Below are positions 36,017 to 44,164 of a stretch of DNA of 64,000 nt, one piece after another (within the stretch, counting starts at the first letter, position 1; the number at the start of each line of letters is the position of its first letter). Location: contig OMYT01000003.1 of NCBI GenBank assembly GCA_900315315.1, positions 48,958 through 112,957 of the forward strand, in the 5' to 3' direction. This stretch comes from an uncultured Eubacteriales bacterium (GTDB taxonomy: Bacteria > Bacillota > Clostridia > Christensenellales > Aristaeellaceae). Both the position numbers and the translations under genes were made by a program. The notes below the pieces were generated by a model. That model had not been told where the DNA came from. It made no database searches and saw nothing but the letters and a program-made list of their open reading frames with translations.

Positions 36017-36045
36017 ATTATACTATTTCAAAGCAGGAATAACAA
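36017..36045 (-). promoter_or_regulatory. Promoter of rfbA-rfbC
   Basis: Read on the minus strand, TTGTTA (36045-36040) and TATAAT (36022-36017) are separated by 17 bases. The promoter starts five bases beyond the end of the upstream transglutaminase-like gene. Confidence 0.8.
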
Positions 36046-36049
36046 GGAT

Positions 36050-39000
36050 TTATCTGGTATAGAGCCAGCAGCCGTAGGAATCGAACACTTCGCGCTTACC
36101 GTCAATCAGGTGCTCACCGGTTACCATGACGCCATTCCGATCCAGCCAGTACCAGATGCCGTTATCCACAATCCAGCCGGTCTGCATTGCACCAGAGGAT
36201 GACAAATAATACCAGTTTCCGCCCCGGTTTTGCCACCCGGTGACCAGGCGGCCGGTCTCATTAGTGAGATACCACAGATTTTCATAACGGATCCATCCGG
36301 TTTGCATGACACCGGTATCCGAGAAGAAGTACCAGCCGTCATCCGTTGCTGTCATGCCGGTTGCCATGGTTCCATCACCATTAAAGTAATACCAGATGCC
36401 GCCGCTGTTGACCCAGCCGGTATACATGACGCCGTCCGGACTGAGCAGATACCAGTGGCGGCCATCGTTGATCCAGCCGGTTTTCATGGCGCCGGAAGAC
36501 CCGAAGTAATACCAGAGACCGCGAATCTGAACCCAACCGGTGGAGAGGGTGCCGTCAGACTTCATGTAGTAATAGGTTCCCCCGTCATTGACCCAGCCGG
36601 TTGCCATTTCGCCGGAAGGGCGGAAGTAATACCAGGTGTTTCCATCCTTCATCCAGCCGCTGTGATAGAGCGCACCGGAATCAGAAGCATAATACCATTT
36701 GCCGTTTGCCTGGCCCCAGCCGGTGATCATATCTCCCTGATCATCAAAAGCGTAGAGCGTGCCGTCAATGGTCTTCACGCCGACGGTGGCATACTTATCG
36801 TCGGTTCCGTAGGACCAGGTGTTATCCTCATTCGAAACCCAACCCTGATTGCTTACAGGAATGCGGATATCGATAACCTCTTCGCGGGTTTTGCCGCAAC
36901 GGGAGCAGGTGAAGAGACGAATGCCGGTTTCGGACTGGGTAGCCTCGCGGGTTACGACGCCGTCATTCCACTGATGTTCCAAAGCGGGACGGACTGATTG
37001 CGGGGAAAGCACTGCACCGCAGACAGAACAATGGGAACCTTCTGTTTTTCCAGGTGATTCACAGGTTGGCTCCACGGCGGCATCGGTGACGGGTGTGTGG
37101 CCCTTTGCGGGGATCGTTGTCTGCGCGACAAGGATCTGGCCGCAGACGGAGCAGTGAGAGCCCTCAGTCCGGCCGGCGGTTTCACAGGTCGGCGCCATGG
37201 CGGCATCGGTGATGGGCTGATGCCCTTTAGCCGGGATTGATATCTGCGCGACAAGAATCTGGCCACAGACGGAGCAGTGAGAGCCCTCAGTCCAGCCGAC
37301 GGCTTCACAGGCCGGAGCTATGGCGGCATCGGTGGTGGGCGTGTGCCCGAGGGCAGGACGCTCATCATAACGGATATAATCTCCGCAGGCTTTGCAATAC
37401 CAGACATGATCGTAGCCGGGTTCCGTGCATGTCGGCGCGGCGGCACTCAGCTCCACCTCATCGTCATGATCCATGGTGTAGTTGATATAATTCTCCCGAG
37501 CCCATCGGCGCAGATAGGATGCGGTGCAGGTGGGGAGGATGATATGACCGTTTCCGTTTATCGTTAACTGAGGACAGCCGGAGAAGGCGCCTGCACCGAT
37601 GGCAGTGACGGAAGAACGGAAGTCAACAATGGTCAGACTGGTACAGTTCTTGAAGGCTTCGCTGCCGATGCCTGTGATGCCTTTGTCCAGCACAACTTTA
37701 GTGATGGAACTCTTATATGCCTTCCATGGCGGCTCTGAACCGGCATATGAGTCCATACTGCCCGAGCCATATATCATCATGATTCCAGTTGTTTTATTTA
37801 TTGCCCAGGAGACGCCGTTACCGCAGGTTCCCCGTTCAATAAGAGATTCATCCGGCCCGAGCGGGTCATCATCGAGCCTGATATCTTCATCCTTATAGGT
37901 GTCGGAGGTCATTTCGTCATACTGATAGTGAACTGTGGTGCCGCCAATCTGATATTCGTAGTTTCCGTAGGCGGTCCGGGAGAAACCTTTCATGAACAAA
38001 TTATCAGGGTGGCCGATGGCACCGGCATCGCAGTTGGTGACATCCACAAGATATCTGGTGCCGTTGTAGGTGACAACATTCCACATATGCCCGCCGCCGT
38101 TTGAATTGCTGGTCCACATGTATCCGGTGACGGTGGAACATGTGACCGAATCAGACCATGCGGTCAGATCGCAGAGATACTGAAACCCTTTTGAATAACC
38201 TTCGCAGACGACGAGGGTGTTCGGATCATTGTCAAAGATCCAGACAAGCTGCCAGGGGTTGCCGTAAGGCGTACTCGTGTTTGTAACGGCGGCGTAGTTA
38301 TAATCCACCAGCTCGCAAATCTTATCTTTATAGGCAGTCAGCTTTGCCAGATCGGTATTAGAACTGTTTGAACTGATGATGGAAGCAATCGTTTGCCCGG
38401 CGGTGGTGATGGCTGCGCCCAGGGAGGTATTAATGTTGAAGGTACCTACTTTATTCTCTCTTGAATATTCTTTGGCTACATAAAAGCGCATTCGAAAATA
38501 TCCGGTATCATAGTCCGGAATTCTCAGTGTATTATTCATGAGAACGCAGGGTATGCTGCCGCCGGAGGAACCGCCCGCATACCAGCCCCAGGTGACGCCA
38601 CAGGTTTTATCGTGCCAGTAGAGATCATAGGGACAGTCGAAAAGGAGAGCGTGCCAGACCCGGGTAATGTCAATATTCATATAATCCAGAAAAGCCCGGT
38701 AAGCCTCCAGGGTCAAACCGTAATCATCTGTAAGGGATTTCAAGCCAAGATCCTTTGCGGTCAGCGAGACATTATCACAAAAGCTTTTGATCGGAATATC
38801 AAAAACCGCGGTGGCTACTTCACCCCTGGCGGCACTGGCAATTTTCTGCTTCAGGGCGTTAAAAAGCTTCATTTCGGAAATATTCAGCTTTGCGGTTGCA
38901 TCTGAGTTTGAACGTTTCTGTGCAGAACGACCTGCCCCGGGACGGAGAACCTGAAGGATATATCCCTCCGCGGCTGAATCATTGGAAAGCCCCTCACTTG

Positions 39001-39151
39001 TGCTGCAGTTGGCGGCAGTATCGGAACCGAACATTACTTGCTCACCCAGAGAGAAAATGGGAACAAGTAACAAAAGGAATACACTGAGGAGGATTCCAAT
39101 GCAGACGGACAGCGGCGAGACGGGGCGCATTTTTCTGCCGGAATTCATCAT
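36050..39151 (-). CDS. Exported transglutaminase-like protein with LRR, zinc-ribbon-like and choline-binding repeats
   Basis: This 1,033-residue protein has an N-terminal signal/anchor (VCIGILLSVFLLLLVPIFSLG). A transglutaminase-like cysteine-protease-fold domain follows, in which the Cys (VVCEGYSKGFQYLC), His (GGGHMWNVV) and Asp (YLVDVTNCD) of the triad can be seen. A short LRR section is next (ITGIGSEAFKNCTSLTIVDF). Four repeats with CxxC pairs (GSHCSVCGQIL and similar) come after it. About eleven choline-binding-type repeats run to the C-terminus. The ATG at 39151 follows GGAAGGGAG; an ATG 11 codons upstream lacks such a signal. It could cross-link or trim surface peptides, but the substrate is unknown. 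It has its own promoter at 39217-39245. Confidence 0.88.
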   Translation of the reverse strand: MMNSGRKMRPVSPLSVCIGILLSVFLLLLVPIFSLGEQVMFGSDTAANCSTSEGLSNDSAAEGYILQVLRPGAGRSAQKRSNSDATAKLNISEMKLFNALKQKIASAARGEVATAVFDIPIKSFCDNVSLTAKDLGLKSLTDDYGLTLEAYRAFLDYMNIDITRVWHALLFDCPYDLYWHDKTCGVTWGWYAGGSSGGSIPCVLMNNTLRIPDYDTGYFRMRFYVAKEYSRENKVGTFNINTSLGAAITTAGQTIASIISSNSSNTDLAKLTAYKDKICELVDYNYAAVTNTSTPYGNPWQLVWIFDNDPNTLVVCEGYSKGFQYLCDLTAWSDSVTCSTVTGYMWTSNSNGGGHMWNVVTYNGTRYLVDVTNCDAGAIGHPDNLFMKGFSRTAYGNYEYQIGGTTVHYQYDEMTSDTYKDEDIRLDDDPLGPDESLIERGTCGNGVSWAINKTTGIMMIYGSGSMDSYAGSEPPWKAYKSSITKVVLDKGITGIGSEAFKNCTSLTIVDFRSSVTAIGAGAFSGCPQLTINGNGHIILPTCTASYLRRWARENYINYTMDHDDEVELSAAAPTCTEPGYDHVWYCKACGDYIRYDERPALGHTPTTDAAIAPACEAVGWTEGSHCSVCGQILVAQISIPAKGHQPITDAAMAPTCETAGRTEGSHCSVCGQILVAQTTIPAKGHTPVTDAAVEPTCESPGKTEGSHCSVCGAVLSPQSVRPALEHQWNDGVVTREATQSETGIRLFTCSRCGKTREEVIDIRIPVSNQGWVSNEDNTWSYGTDDKYATVGVKTIDGTLYAFDDQGDMITGWGQANGKWYYASDSGALYHSGWMKDGNTWYYFRPSGEMATGWVNDGGTYYYMKSDGTLSTGWVQIRGLWYYFGSSGAMKTGWINDGRHWYLLSPDGVMYTGWVNSGGIWYYFNGDGTMATGMTATDDGWYFFSDTGVMQTGWIRYENLWYLTNETGRLVTGWQNRGGNWYYLSSSGAMQTGWIVDNGIWYWLDRNGVMVTGEHLIDGKREVFDSYGCWLYTR

Positions 39152-39216
39152 TCTACTCCCTTCCGGAAGACCCGTGATTAACAATTACATACAAAAAGAA
39201 ACCATTCCAAGAGAAA

Positions 39217-39245
39217 TTATACTTCATGTTTTGCTTTTTTTCAAT
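39217..39245 (-). promoter_or_regulatory. Promoter of the transglutaminase-like protein gene
   Basis: On the minus strand, TTGAAA (39245-39240) and TATAAT (39222-39217) are separated by 17 bases, in an A/T-rich spacer. Confidence 0.82.
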
Positions 39246-39282
39246 TCTTCAGAGATGTTTTGATTGTTAGTTGGCCGGCAAA

Positions 39283-41031
39283 TTACGGGAAAGGCTCATC
39301 ACTGATTGGCTGGACGGAATAGAGGACATCCCACCATCTCCCTGTGAGATGGTAGCTCTTTATATCCCCGGCATCCCCGTCGATCAGGTATTCCCTGACG
39401 GCGATTTCCCCGGCCATCCTGTCATGATAGGCAATAAAATCATAATACCGTTCGCGCGCTTCCCCTTCGGTGAAGTCCTTAAACGTCTTCCCGCTTCCGA
39501 GGCCGGAGGGAGAAACGCCCAGCGACTGCTCCACGGTGGCGATGAACTCATCCTGGGAAAGAGGCGCGCGGTCGATCTGCAGGGGCTGCGAAAGATCTGC
39601 CCCGGGATACTTGACCATCAGCAGCGGGCAGGCGGTAGTGGTGCGCTCCAGGGGCTGGCCTTCGGGAATGCCGAAGTTGGTGCCGTGGTCCGCGGTGACG
39701 ATGATGGTCGCGCTGTCATAAAGCCCCAGGTCCTTCAGCTGCTGGATATAATCCTCGATATTCCGGAAGGATCCGCGGAGGACAGCGGGATAATCCTCCT
39801 CCGCGTCTGCGGCGGCGCGGGGGGCCAGGTTCTCATCCCAGTCGGCGCCGATATGGGGGCCGTAAAGATGATAGAAGCGGAAGGCCCTGTCATACGCGTC
39901 GGTGGCGGTGAGGGCGCCGCGCAGGTCGGCGGCGAAGGCGTTGTCCTTGTCATTGAAATGCAGCGAGGGATCGTTGAAGATCTTGAAGGCGGCCGTGTTG
40001 GCGTAATCCATGTCGTACCGGAAGGGGAACTTGAACTGATAGGGCATGCACTTGTAAAGGGCGACGCGGAGGAGGACCTTTTCCAGGCGGGGGAGATACA
40101 GATTGCCGAAGTCCGAATAATTGTAGGGGACGGCGTTAGCAATATAGGGATCGGCCAGGTCGGAGATGAGCTCCGGATCCGGCGTGAGGACGCGGACATC
40201 CGTCCCGGCGTCGGCCAGGCCTTTGACAAACCCTATGCCTGCGGTCCAGGCCTCGTCCACATAAACGGGGACGGGCTTGTCCATATGGCACTCCTGCGCG
40301 GTGAAGAGATAGGGCAGGGAGGGATAGGTGCGGTTATAGCGGCTGGTGGTGTTGGGATACCAGACCCAGCCGGAGAGGGTGTCCTTCAGCTCCGGCCAGC
40401 GCTGCAGCATCTCCTCGGCATACACGGCGTCCGCCGTGTCGAGGATGAAGACGACGGTGTTCTGTTTATTTGAAAGCTCGAACTGCCCGGCGGTGGTGAG
40501 GACGTGTTCCTGCTTGCGGACGGAGGGATTGAGGTCCGTGGTGAAGACCGAAGAAACGAAGCCGACGAGCTGCATGACGGTGAGCGCCGCCGCAACGGCG
40601 CGCATGGCAAGCTCGGTGGGCTTGCGGTGCGTTTTCGTCAAGAGGAAGACGAGGACGGTGACCAGCAGCAGGATCACGATCCAGATGATGAGGTTATTCC
40701 GGATGCCGGCGGGGGTGATATCGAAACGCTCGCCGGTGAGGGAGACCATATGGCCATTCATGAAAAGAACCTGCAGATAAGAGGCAAGGCCGAAGGCCAG
40801 GGAAAGCCCGGCCACGGTCAGGCCCGCCCGCGCGGGAAGAAGCATCAGGATGCCCGAGAAGAGCAGGGCGGCCAGAAGGGCCAGGAGAAGCTGCAGCCAC
40901 CAGACATTCCCGAAGGGAACGAAGAATTCCCCGGCATTCGCCAAAAGAACCTCCAAAGGCGCAAAGAAGAGCACCGTCAAAGCGGTAAACAAATTGCAAA
41001 GAAAAATCGTAACAAAAGGTTTCTTCTTCAT
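39283..41031 (-). CDS. Membrane sulfatase-fold enzyme, LTA-synthase/phosphoglycerol-transferase-like
   Basis: The 582-residue protein has about five membrane helices in its first 170 residues and then an extracellular alkaline-phosphatase-superfamily domain. This is the layout of lipoteichoic acid synthases and polysaccharide phosphoethanolamine/phosphoglycerol transferases. Metal-site residues are visible in VVFILDTADAVYAEEML and IIVTADHGTNFG. The probable Thr nucleophile lies in RYNRTYPSLPYLF. In this region, rich in surface-glycan genes, it may add a phospho-group to a teichoic-like polymer. Which group and polymer cannot be told. A single-base reading of substrate class from the motif is not reliable. 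Confidence 0.82.
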   Translation of the reverse strand: MKKKPFVTIFLCNLFTALTVLFFAPLEVLLANAGEFFVPFGNVWWLQLLLALLAALLFSGILMLLPARAGLTVAGLSLAFGLASYLQVLFMNGHMVSLTGERFDITPAGIRNNLIIWIVILLLVTVLVFLLTKTHRKPTELAMRAVAAALTVMQLVGFVSSVFTTDLNPSVRKQEHVLTTAGQFELSNKQNTVVFILDTADAVYAEEMLQRWPELKDTLSGWVWYPNTTSRYNRTYPSLPYLFTAQECHMDKPVPVYVDEAWTAGIGFVKGLADAGTDVRVLTPDPELISDLADPYIANAVPYNYSDFGNLYLPRLEKVLLRVALYKCMPYQFKFPFRYDMDYANTAAFKIFNDPSLHFNDKDNAFAADLRGALTATDAYDRAFRFYHLYGPHIGADWDENLAPRAAADAEEDYPAVLRGSFRNIEDYIQQLKDLGLYDSATIIVTADHGTNFGIPEGQPLERTTTACPLLMVKYPGADLSQPLQIDRAPLSQDEFIATVEQSLGVSPSGLGSGKTFKDFTEGEARERYYDFIAYHDRMAGEIAVREYLIDGDAGDIKSYHLTGRWWDVLYSVQPISDEPFP

Positions 41032-41034
41032 GTT

Positions 41035-41796
41035 CTACTCCTTTTGGGGGCTTTCCGATCGCCCCCAAACCCCTTCGGCTGAAAACTTGTAGATCGCTAT
41101 CCCCGCGGCAATCGCCAGGTTCAGGGAATCGACTTTGTCATTGCTCTCAATCCGGACGGGCTGCCCGAAGGATGCGAATTCAGCCGGGAGGCCGCTGCCT
41201 TCATTGCCGAAAATCAGCGCATACGGCATCTGAACCGGCTTCCTCAGCACCTCCCGCAGGGGCAGGGAAGCGTCCAGCATAAAGGGAAACAGCTGATGCC
41301 CCGGAAAATCCCCGCGGTACGCCTCGAAGGAATCATACACCCGGACGCGGAGGGAGAAGAGGCTGCCCATGCTGGCGCGGACGGTTTTCGGATCGAAAAG
41401 ATCCACGCAGGGGCGGATGAGGGCCAGGTCCTCCACGCCGAAGCCCAGGGCCGTGCGCAGGATGGTGCCGACATTGCCGGAATCGCCCGGATGATGGAGC
41501 ACGACGTGGGGCTTCGCGGGATCCAGGTCATCCTGAAACTTGGCGAAGACGGCGGCGGCGAAGCAGTTCTCCTTGCCGCTGACGCGGGAAAGCGCCCGGT
41601 CCGCCTCCTCCACGCGGACGCCGAGGGATTCCGCCAGGGCGCGGAGCTTATCCGCCCCTTCCCGGCCGGCGGCGGAGGAATGCACAAGGACGCGGCGCAC
41701 CAGGGCCGGCCGGTGCTTCAGGCACTCCATCGAGGGGAAGATGCCGGGGGCGTAGGAGTAGTCCAGACGCGCGCTGTAAGCTTCAAGTGAGGGCAT
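41035..41796 (-). CDS. SpoU/TrmH-family RNA 2'-O-methyltransferase
   Basis: The 253-residue protein methylates a ribose of tRNA or rRNA using S-adenosylmethionine. The three SPOUT motifs are clear: HHPGDSGNVGTILRTALGFG, LIFGNEGSGLP and SLNLAIAAGIAIYKF. The N-terminal 100 residues form the usual L30e-like substrate-binding domain. The last 14 residues (SAEGVWGRSESPQKE) come from a dispersed hairpin repeat (41043-41080) that runs into the 3' end of the gene, so the natural C-terminus may once have been near YKF. It ends three bases before the sulfatase-fold gene start and is probably co-transcribed with it. Confidence 0.9.
   Translation of the reverse strand: MPSLEAYSARLDYSYAPGIFPSMECLKHRPALVRRVLVHSSAAGREGADKLRALAESLGVRVEEADRALSRVSGKENCFAAAVFAKFQDDLDPAKPHVVLHHPGDSGNVGTILRTALGFGVEDLALIRPCVDLFDPKTVRASMGSLFSLRVRVYDSFEAYRGDFPGHQLFPFMLDASLPLREVLRKPVQMPYALIFGNEGSGLPAEFASFGQPVRIESNDKVDSLNLAIAAGIAIYKFSAEGVWGRSESPQKE
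41043..41080. repeat. TTTCCGATC-loop hairpin repeat, copy 1
   Basis: TTTGGGGGC (41043-41051), loop TTTCCGATC and GCCCCCAAA (41061-41069) form a perfect 9-bp stem, followed by CCCCTTCGGCT. The element overlaps the 3' end of the SpoU methyltransferase gene. Copies with the same loop but other stems are at 41847, 44692 and 50933. Confidence 0.75.
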
Positions 41797-41826
41797 AGAC
41801 TGTATGAATCCTTTCAGGAATAGAGA

Positions 41827-41880
41827 TTTCGCTCCTGCGGGAGCGACCAGGGCTTTCCGATCGCCCTGGACCTTCGGCTA
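41827..41880. repeat. TTTCCGATC-loop hairpin repeat, copy 2 (two hairpins)
   Basis: Hairpin one is GCTCC-TGCG-GGAGC (41831-41844). Hairpin two is CCAGGGC-TTTCCGATC-GCCCTGG (41847-41869), followed by ACCTTCGGCT. It fills most of the space between the LoaP-like gene and the SpoU gene on the minus strand. Confidence 0.78.
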
Positions 41881-41915
41881 GAATGTGTTTATAAGGAGCT
41901 TTACTGTATCAGGAA

Positions 41916-42437
41916 TTATACTAAAGAATCAGGATCCTTCTTCTGGGATTTGACGCCGTCGATGGAAATCCAGGTATGGCAGGCCATATTATCGAAGGTG
42001 AAGTCCACCCGGGCCCGCTCCTTGCGCCAGTCGATCCGGGTGATTTTCCCCCGGCAGCCGTTGAAGAGCGGATCCTCGAGGGTCACCTGATCCCCGATGA
42101 CGCAGGTCTTCATGGAGCCGACGAGGCCGTCCTTCTCGAAAAGCCTCATGGCGAAATCCAGGTCGGAGCCGGCGAGCTCATACCCGGTTTCCTGCTTGCC
42201 CACGCGGCGGATGACGCCGTCCATGCCGAAGAACTGGGTATAGTCCACCATGCGCTCTTCGCTGAACACGAACACATAGCCGGGCAGAAGGTCGAACTGC
42301 TTTTCGAGGTTCTGGCCCTTTTTGCGCTGGCGGCGGACGATCTGCGGAGAGAAGGAGCGCATGGCGCCGCGGATTTCCATGAGTTTTGCGATGACCTTGC
42401 AGCGCTGGGTCTCGCAAAACATGCAGTAGACGTACAT
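41916..42437 (-). CDS. loaP: NusG paralogue, LoaP-type transcription antiterminator
   Basis: The 173-residue protein has the NusG N-terminal domain (MYVYCMFCETQRCKVIAKLMEI...KQFDLLPGYVFVFSEE) and a C-terminal KOW domain (VIGDQVTLEDPLFNGCRGKITRIDWRKERARVDF). LoaP proteins are specialised NusG paralogues of Firmicutes that help RNA polymerase read through terminators in long polysaccharide or secondary-metabolite operons after recognising a leader RNA hairpin. The surrounding polysaccharide and surface genes make that role plausible. The target operon is not evident. It is read from a promoter at 42469-42497, divergent from the AraR-type regulator gene. Confidence 0.82.
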   Translation of the reverse strand: MYVYCMFCETQRCKVIAKLMEIRGAMRSFSPQIVRRQRKKGQNLEKQFDLLPGYVFVFSEERMVDYTQFFGMDGVIRRVGKQETGYELAGSDLDFAMRLFEKDGLVGSMKTCVIGDQVTLEDPLFNGCRGKITRIDWRKERARVDFTFDNMACHTWISIDGVKSQKKDPDSLV

Positions 42438-42468
42438 AAGGCAGTTCCTTCCTTATTAATCCGCGACC

Positions 42469-42497
42469 ATTATGTCATTAATAACAATTCCAGTCAA
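42469..42497 (-). promoter_or_regulatory. Promoter of the LoaP-like gene
   Basis: On the minus strand, TTGACT (42497-42492) and CATAAT (42474-42469) are separated by 17 bases. Confidence 0.78.
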
Positions 42498-42510
42498 TAA
42501 GGGCAAAAAT

Positions 42511-42532
42511 GTTCGTACTTTTTACGTACAAC
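42511..42532. promoter_or_regulatory. Putative operator between divergent promoters
   Basis: GTTCGTAC and GTACAAC half-sites flank TTTTTAC in a 22-bp imperfect inverted repeat, placed between the LoaP promoter and the regulator promoter. The half-site ACGTACAA resembles sites bound by AraR-type regulators, so autoregulation by the adjacent gene product is likely but unproven. Confidence 0.5.
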
Positions 42533-42535
42533 TTA

Positions 42536-42564
42536 TTGTATTTGAACATCTTGTCTGATACAAT
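42536..42564 (+). promoter_or_regulatory. Promoter of the AraR-type regulator gene
   Basis: TTGTAT (42536-42541) and TACAAT (42559-42564) are separated by 17 bases and lie directly beside the palindrome at 42511-42532. Confidence 0.7.
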
Positions 42565-42575
42565 ATAAACAACAT

Positions 42576-43688
42576 ATGGGGAAGGATGTGTTTGCTGTGG
42601 CGGAACAGCCCAAGTACCTGCAGGTGGCGGATGTATTGCGCAAGGAAATCGCGGAAGGCGTTTTCCGGGACGGACAGACCCTGATGACGGAAGAGGAACT
42701 GCGCGTCCGCTTTAACGTGAGCCGTCAGACGGTGCGGCAGGCGATCGCGCTGCTGGAGGACGACGGGCTGGTGGACCGGCGCCGGGGCAGCGGCACCTAC
42801 GTGCGCCACGGGCCGAGAAAGCGGCAGGGGCCGATCCACGTGGGCGTGGTGACGACCTACATCACGGACTACATCTTCCCGAGCATCGTGCAGGGGATGG
42901 AGAGCGTCCTGAACGCCAACGGCGCCATTATGAACCTGAGCGCGACATACAATGACGCGAAGACGGAGCGGAACATCCTCGAGCGGATGCTGGACGGGCA
43001 GGTGGACGGCCTGATCGTCGAGGGAACGCGCACGGCGATGCAGGCGGAAAACCTCGACCTGTACCGGCGGCTGGAGGAGCGGAACATCCCGCTGCTGTTT
43101 ATGAACGGATACAACCCGGAGCTGTCGCAGATCCCCCACGTGGTGATGGACGACTACGGCGGCGGGCGGATCGCGGCGCAGGAAGTGCTCAGCCGGGGAT
43201 ACCGGAAGCCGGGCGGCATGTTCAAGACGGACGACCGGCAGGGCCAGGAGCGGCTGAAGGGTTACCTGGACGAGCTGGCCAGCCACGGCGTTGAGGTGCC
43301 GGAGAGCCGCCTGCTGAAATTCGGGACGGAAGAGCGGATGACCCTGCTGTATACGGAAAAGGGCCAGGACTTTGTGAAGAAACTGCTGGCAGGCGAAGCG
43401 GACTGCATGGTGTGCTACAATGACGTCTTCGCGGTGAGCCTGATGGCGATGCTGCAGCAGGCGGGCATGAAGCTGCCCGAGGGCATGGGGTTCATCGGTT
43501 TTGACAACGCGACCTTCGCGGAGATGGCGAATCCGAAGCTGACTACCCTGGGGCACCCGAAGGAGGCCTTCGGGGCGCTGTGCGCGGAGAAGCTGCTGCG
43601 GATGATCGCCGGGGAGCGGGAAAAGAGCGTGAGCATGGCCTGGACGCTGATCGAGCGGGACAGCCTGCCGCGGGTGGACACGCTGTGA
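42576..43688 (+). CDS. GntR/LacI-hybrid transcriptional regulator, AraR-type
   Basis: The 370-residue protein joins an N-terminal GntR-type winged helix (PKYLQVADVLRKEIAEGVFRDGQTLMTEEELRVRFNVSRQTVRQAI, residues 12-60) to a LacI/periplasmic-binding-protein-like effector domain from about residue 85 (IHVGVVTTYITDYIFPSIVQGM). This is the AraR architecture, which usually senses arabinose or another pentose and represses sugar-use genes. No sugar catabolic gene is nearby, so its targets lie elsewhere. The start is uncertain: the ATG at 42576 lacks a good ribosome-binding site, while a GTG at 42597 lies ten bases after AAGGA and leaves the DNA-binding domain intact. Confidence 0.88.
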   Translation: MGKDVFAVAEQPKYLQVADVLRKEIAEGVFRDGQTLMTEEELRVRFNVSRQTVRQAIALLEDDGLVDRRRGSGTYVRHGPRKRQGPIHVGVVTTYITDYIFPSIVQGMESVLNANGAIMNLSATYNDAKTERNILERMLDGQVDGLIVEGTRTAMQAENLDLYRRLEERNIPLLFMNGYNPELSQIPHVVMDDYGGGRIAAQEVLSRGYRKPGGMFKTDDRQGQERLKGYLDELASHGVEVPESRLLKFGTEERMTLLYTEKGQDFVKKLLAGEADCMVCYNDVFAVSLMAMLQQAGMKLPEGMGFIGFDNATFAEMANPKLTTLGHPKEAFGALCAEKLLRMIAGEREKSVSMAWTLIERDSLPRVDTL

Positions 43689-44164
43689 GCACGGCGGTCC
43701 TGTGCGTCGGGAAGATGAAGGAAAAGGCGTACAGGGAGCTGGCGGATGAATATCTGAAGCGCCTGGGGCGCTACGGGAAGATCGAGGAGATCGAGATTCC
43801 GGACCTGCCGGAGCCGGCGGGGAACTCGCCCGCGCTGGAAGAGCAGGTGAAAACCCGGGAAGGGGAAGCGTTGCTTGCGAAGATCCGGCCCGGGGACCGG
43901 GTGATCGCCCTGACGATCCGCGGGAAACAGCGCAGTTCGGAGGAGCTGGCGGAGCATGTCCGGGAGATGCGGACAAACGGCATCAGCCGGATGGTGTTTG
44001 TGATCGGCGGGAGCCTGGGGCTGGGAGAGAACGTGCTCGCCCGGGCGGATGAAGAGATGAGCATGAGCCGGATGACGTTCCCGCACCGCCTGGCGCGGGT
44101 CATGCTGCTGGAGCAGCTCTACCGGGCGGAGAAGATTATCGCGGGGGAAAGGTATCATAAATGA
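43685..44164 (+). CDS. rlmH: 23S rRNA (pseudouridine-1915-N3)-methyltransferase
   Basis: RlmH is a small SPOUT methyltransferase acting on 70S ribosomes at helix 69 of 23S rRNA. The 159-residue protein has exactly the usual length. It shows VLCVGKMKEKAYRELADEYLKRL at the start, MVFVIGGSLGLGENVL with the cofactor knot, and the C-terminal MTFPHRLARVMLLEQLYRAEKIIAGERYHK motif. Translation begins with a GTG that overlaps the regulator's stop (GTGA). Reading further upstream only repeats the regulator's coding sequence in another frame. Confidence 0.96.
   Translation: MSTAVLCVGKMKEKAYRELADEYLKRLGRYGKIEEIEIPDLPEPAGNSPALEEQVKTREGEALLAKIRPGDRVIALTIRGKQRSSEELAEHVREMRTNGISRMVFVIGGSLGLGENVLARADEEMSMSRMTFPHRLARVMLLEQLYRAEKIIAGERYHK

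Noticed and set aside
43580-43684. N-terminal extension of RlmH
   Set aside because: The extension is the out-of-frame 3' end of the regulator gene. The GTG at 43685 gives the exact family length.
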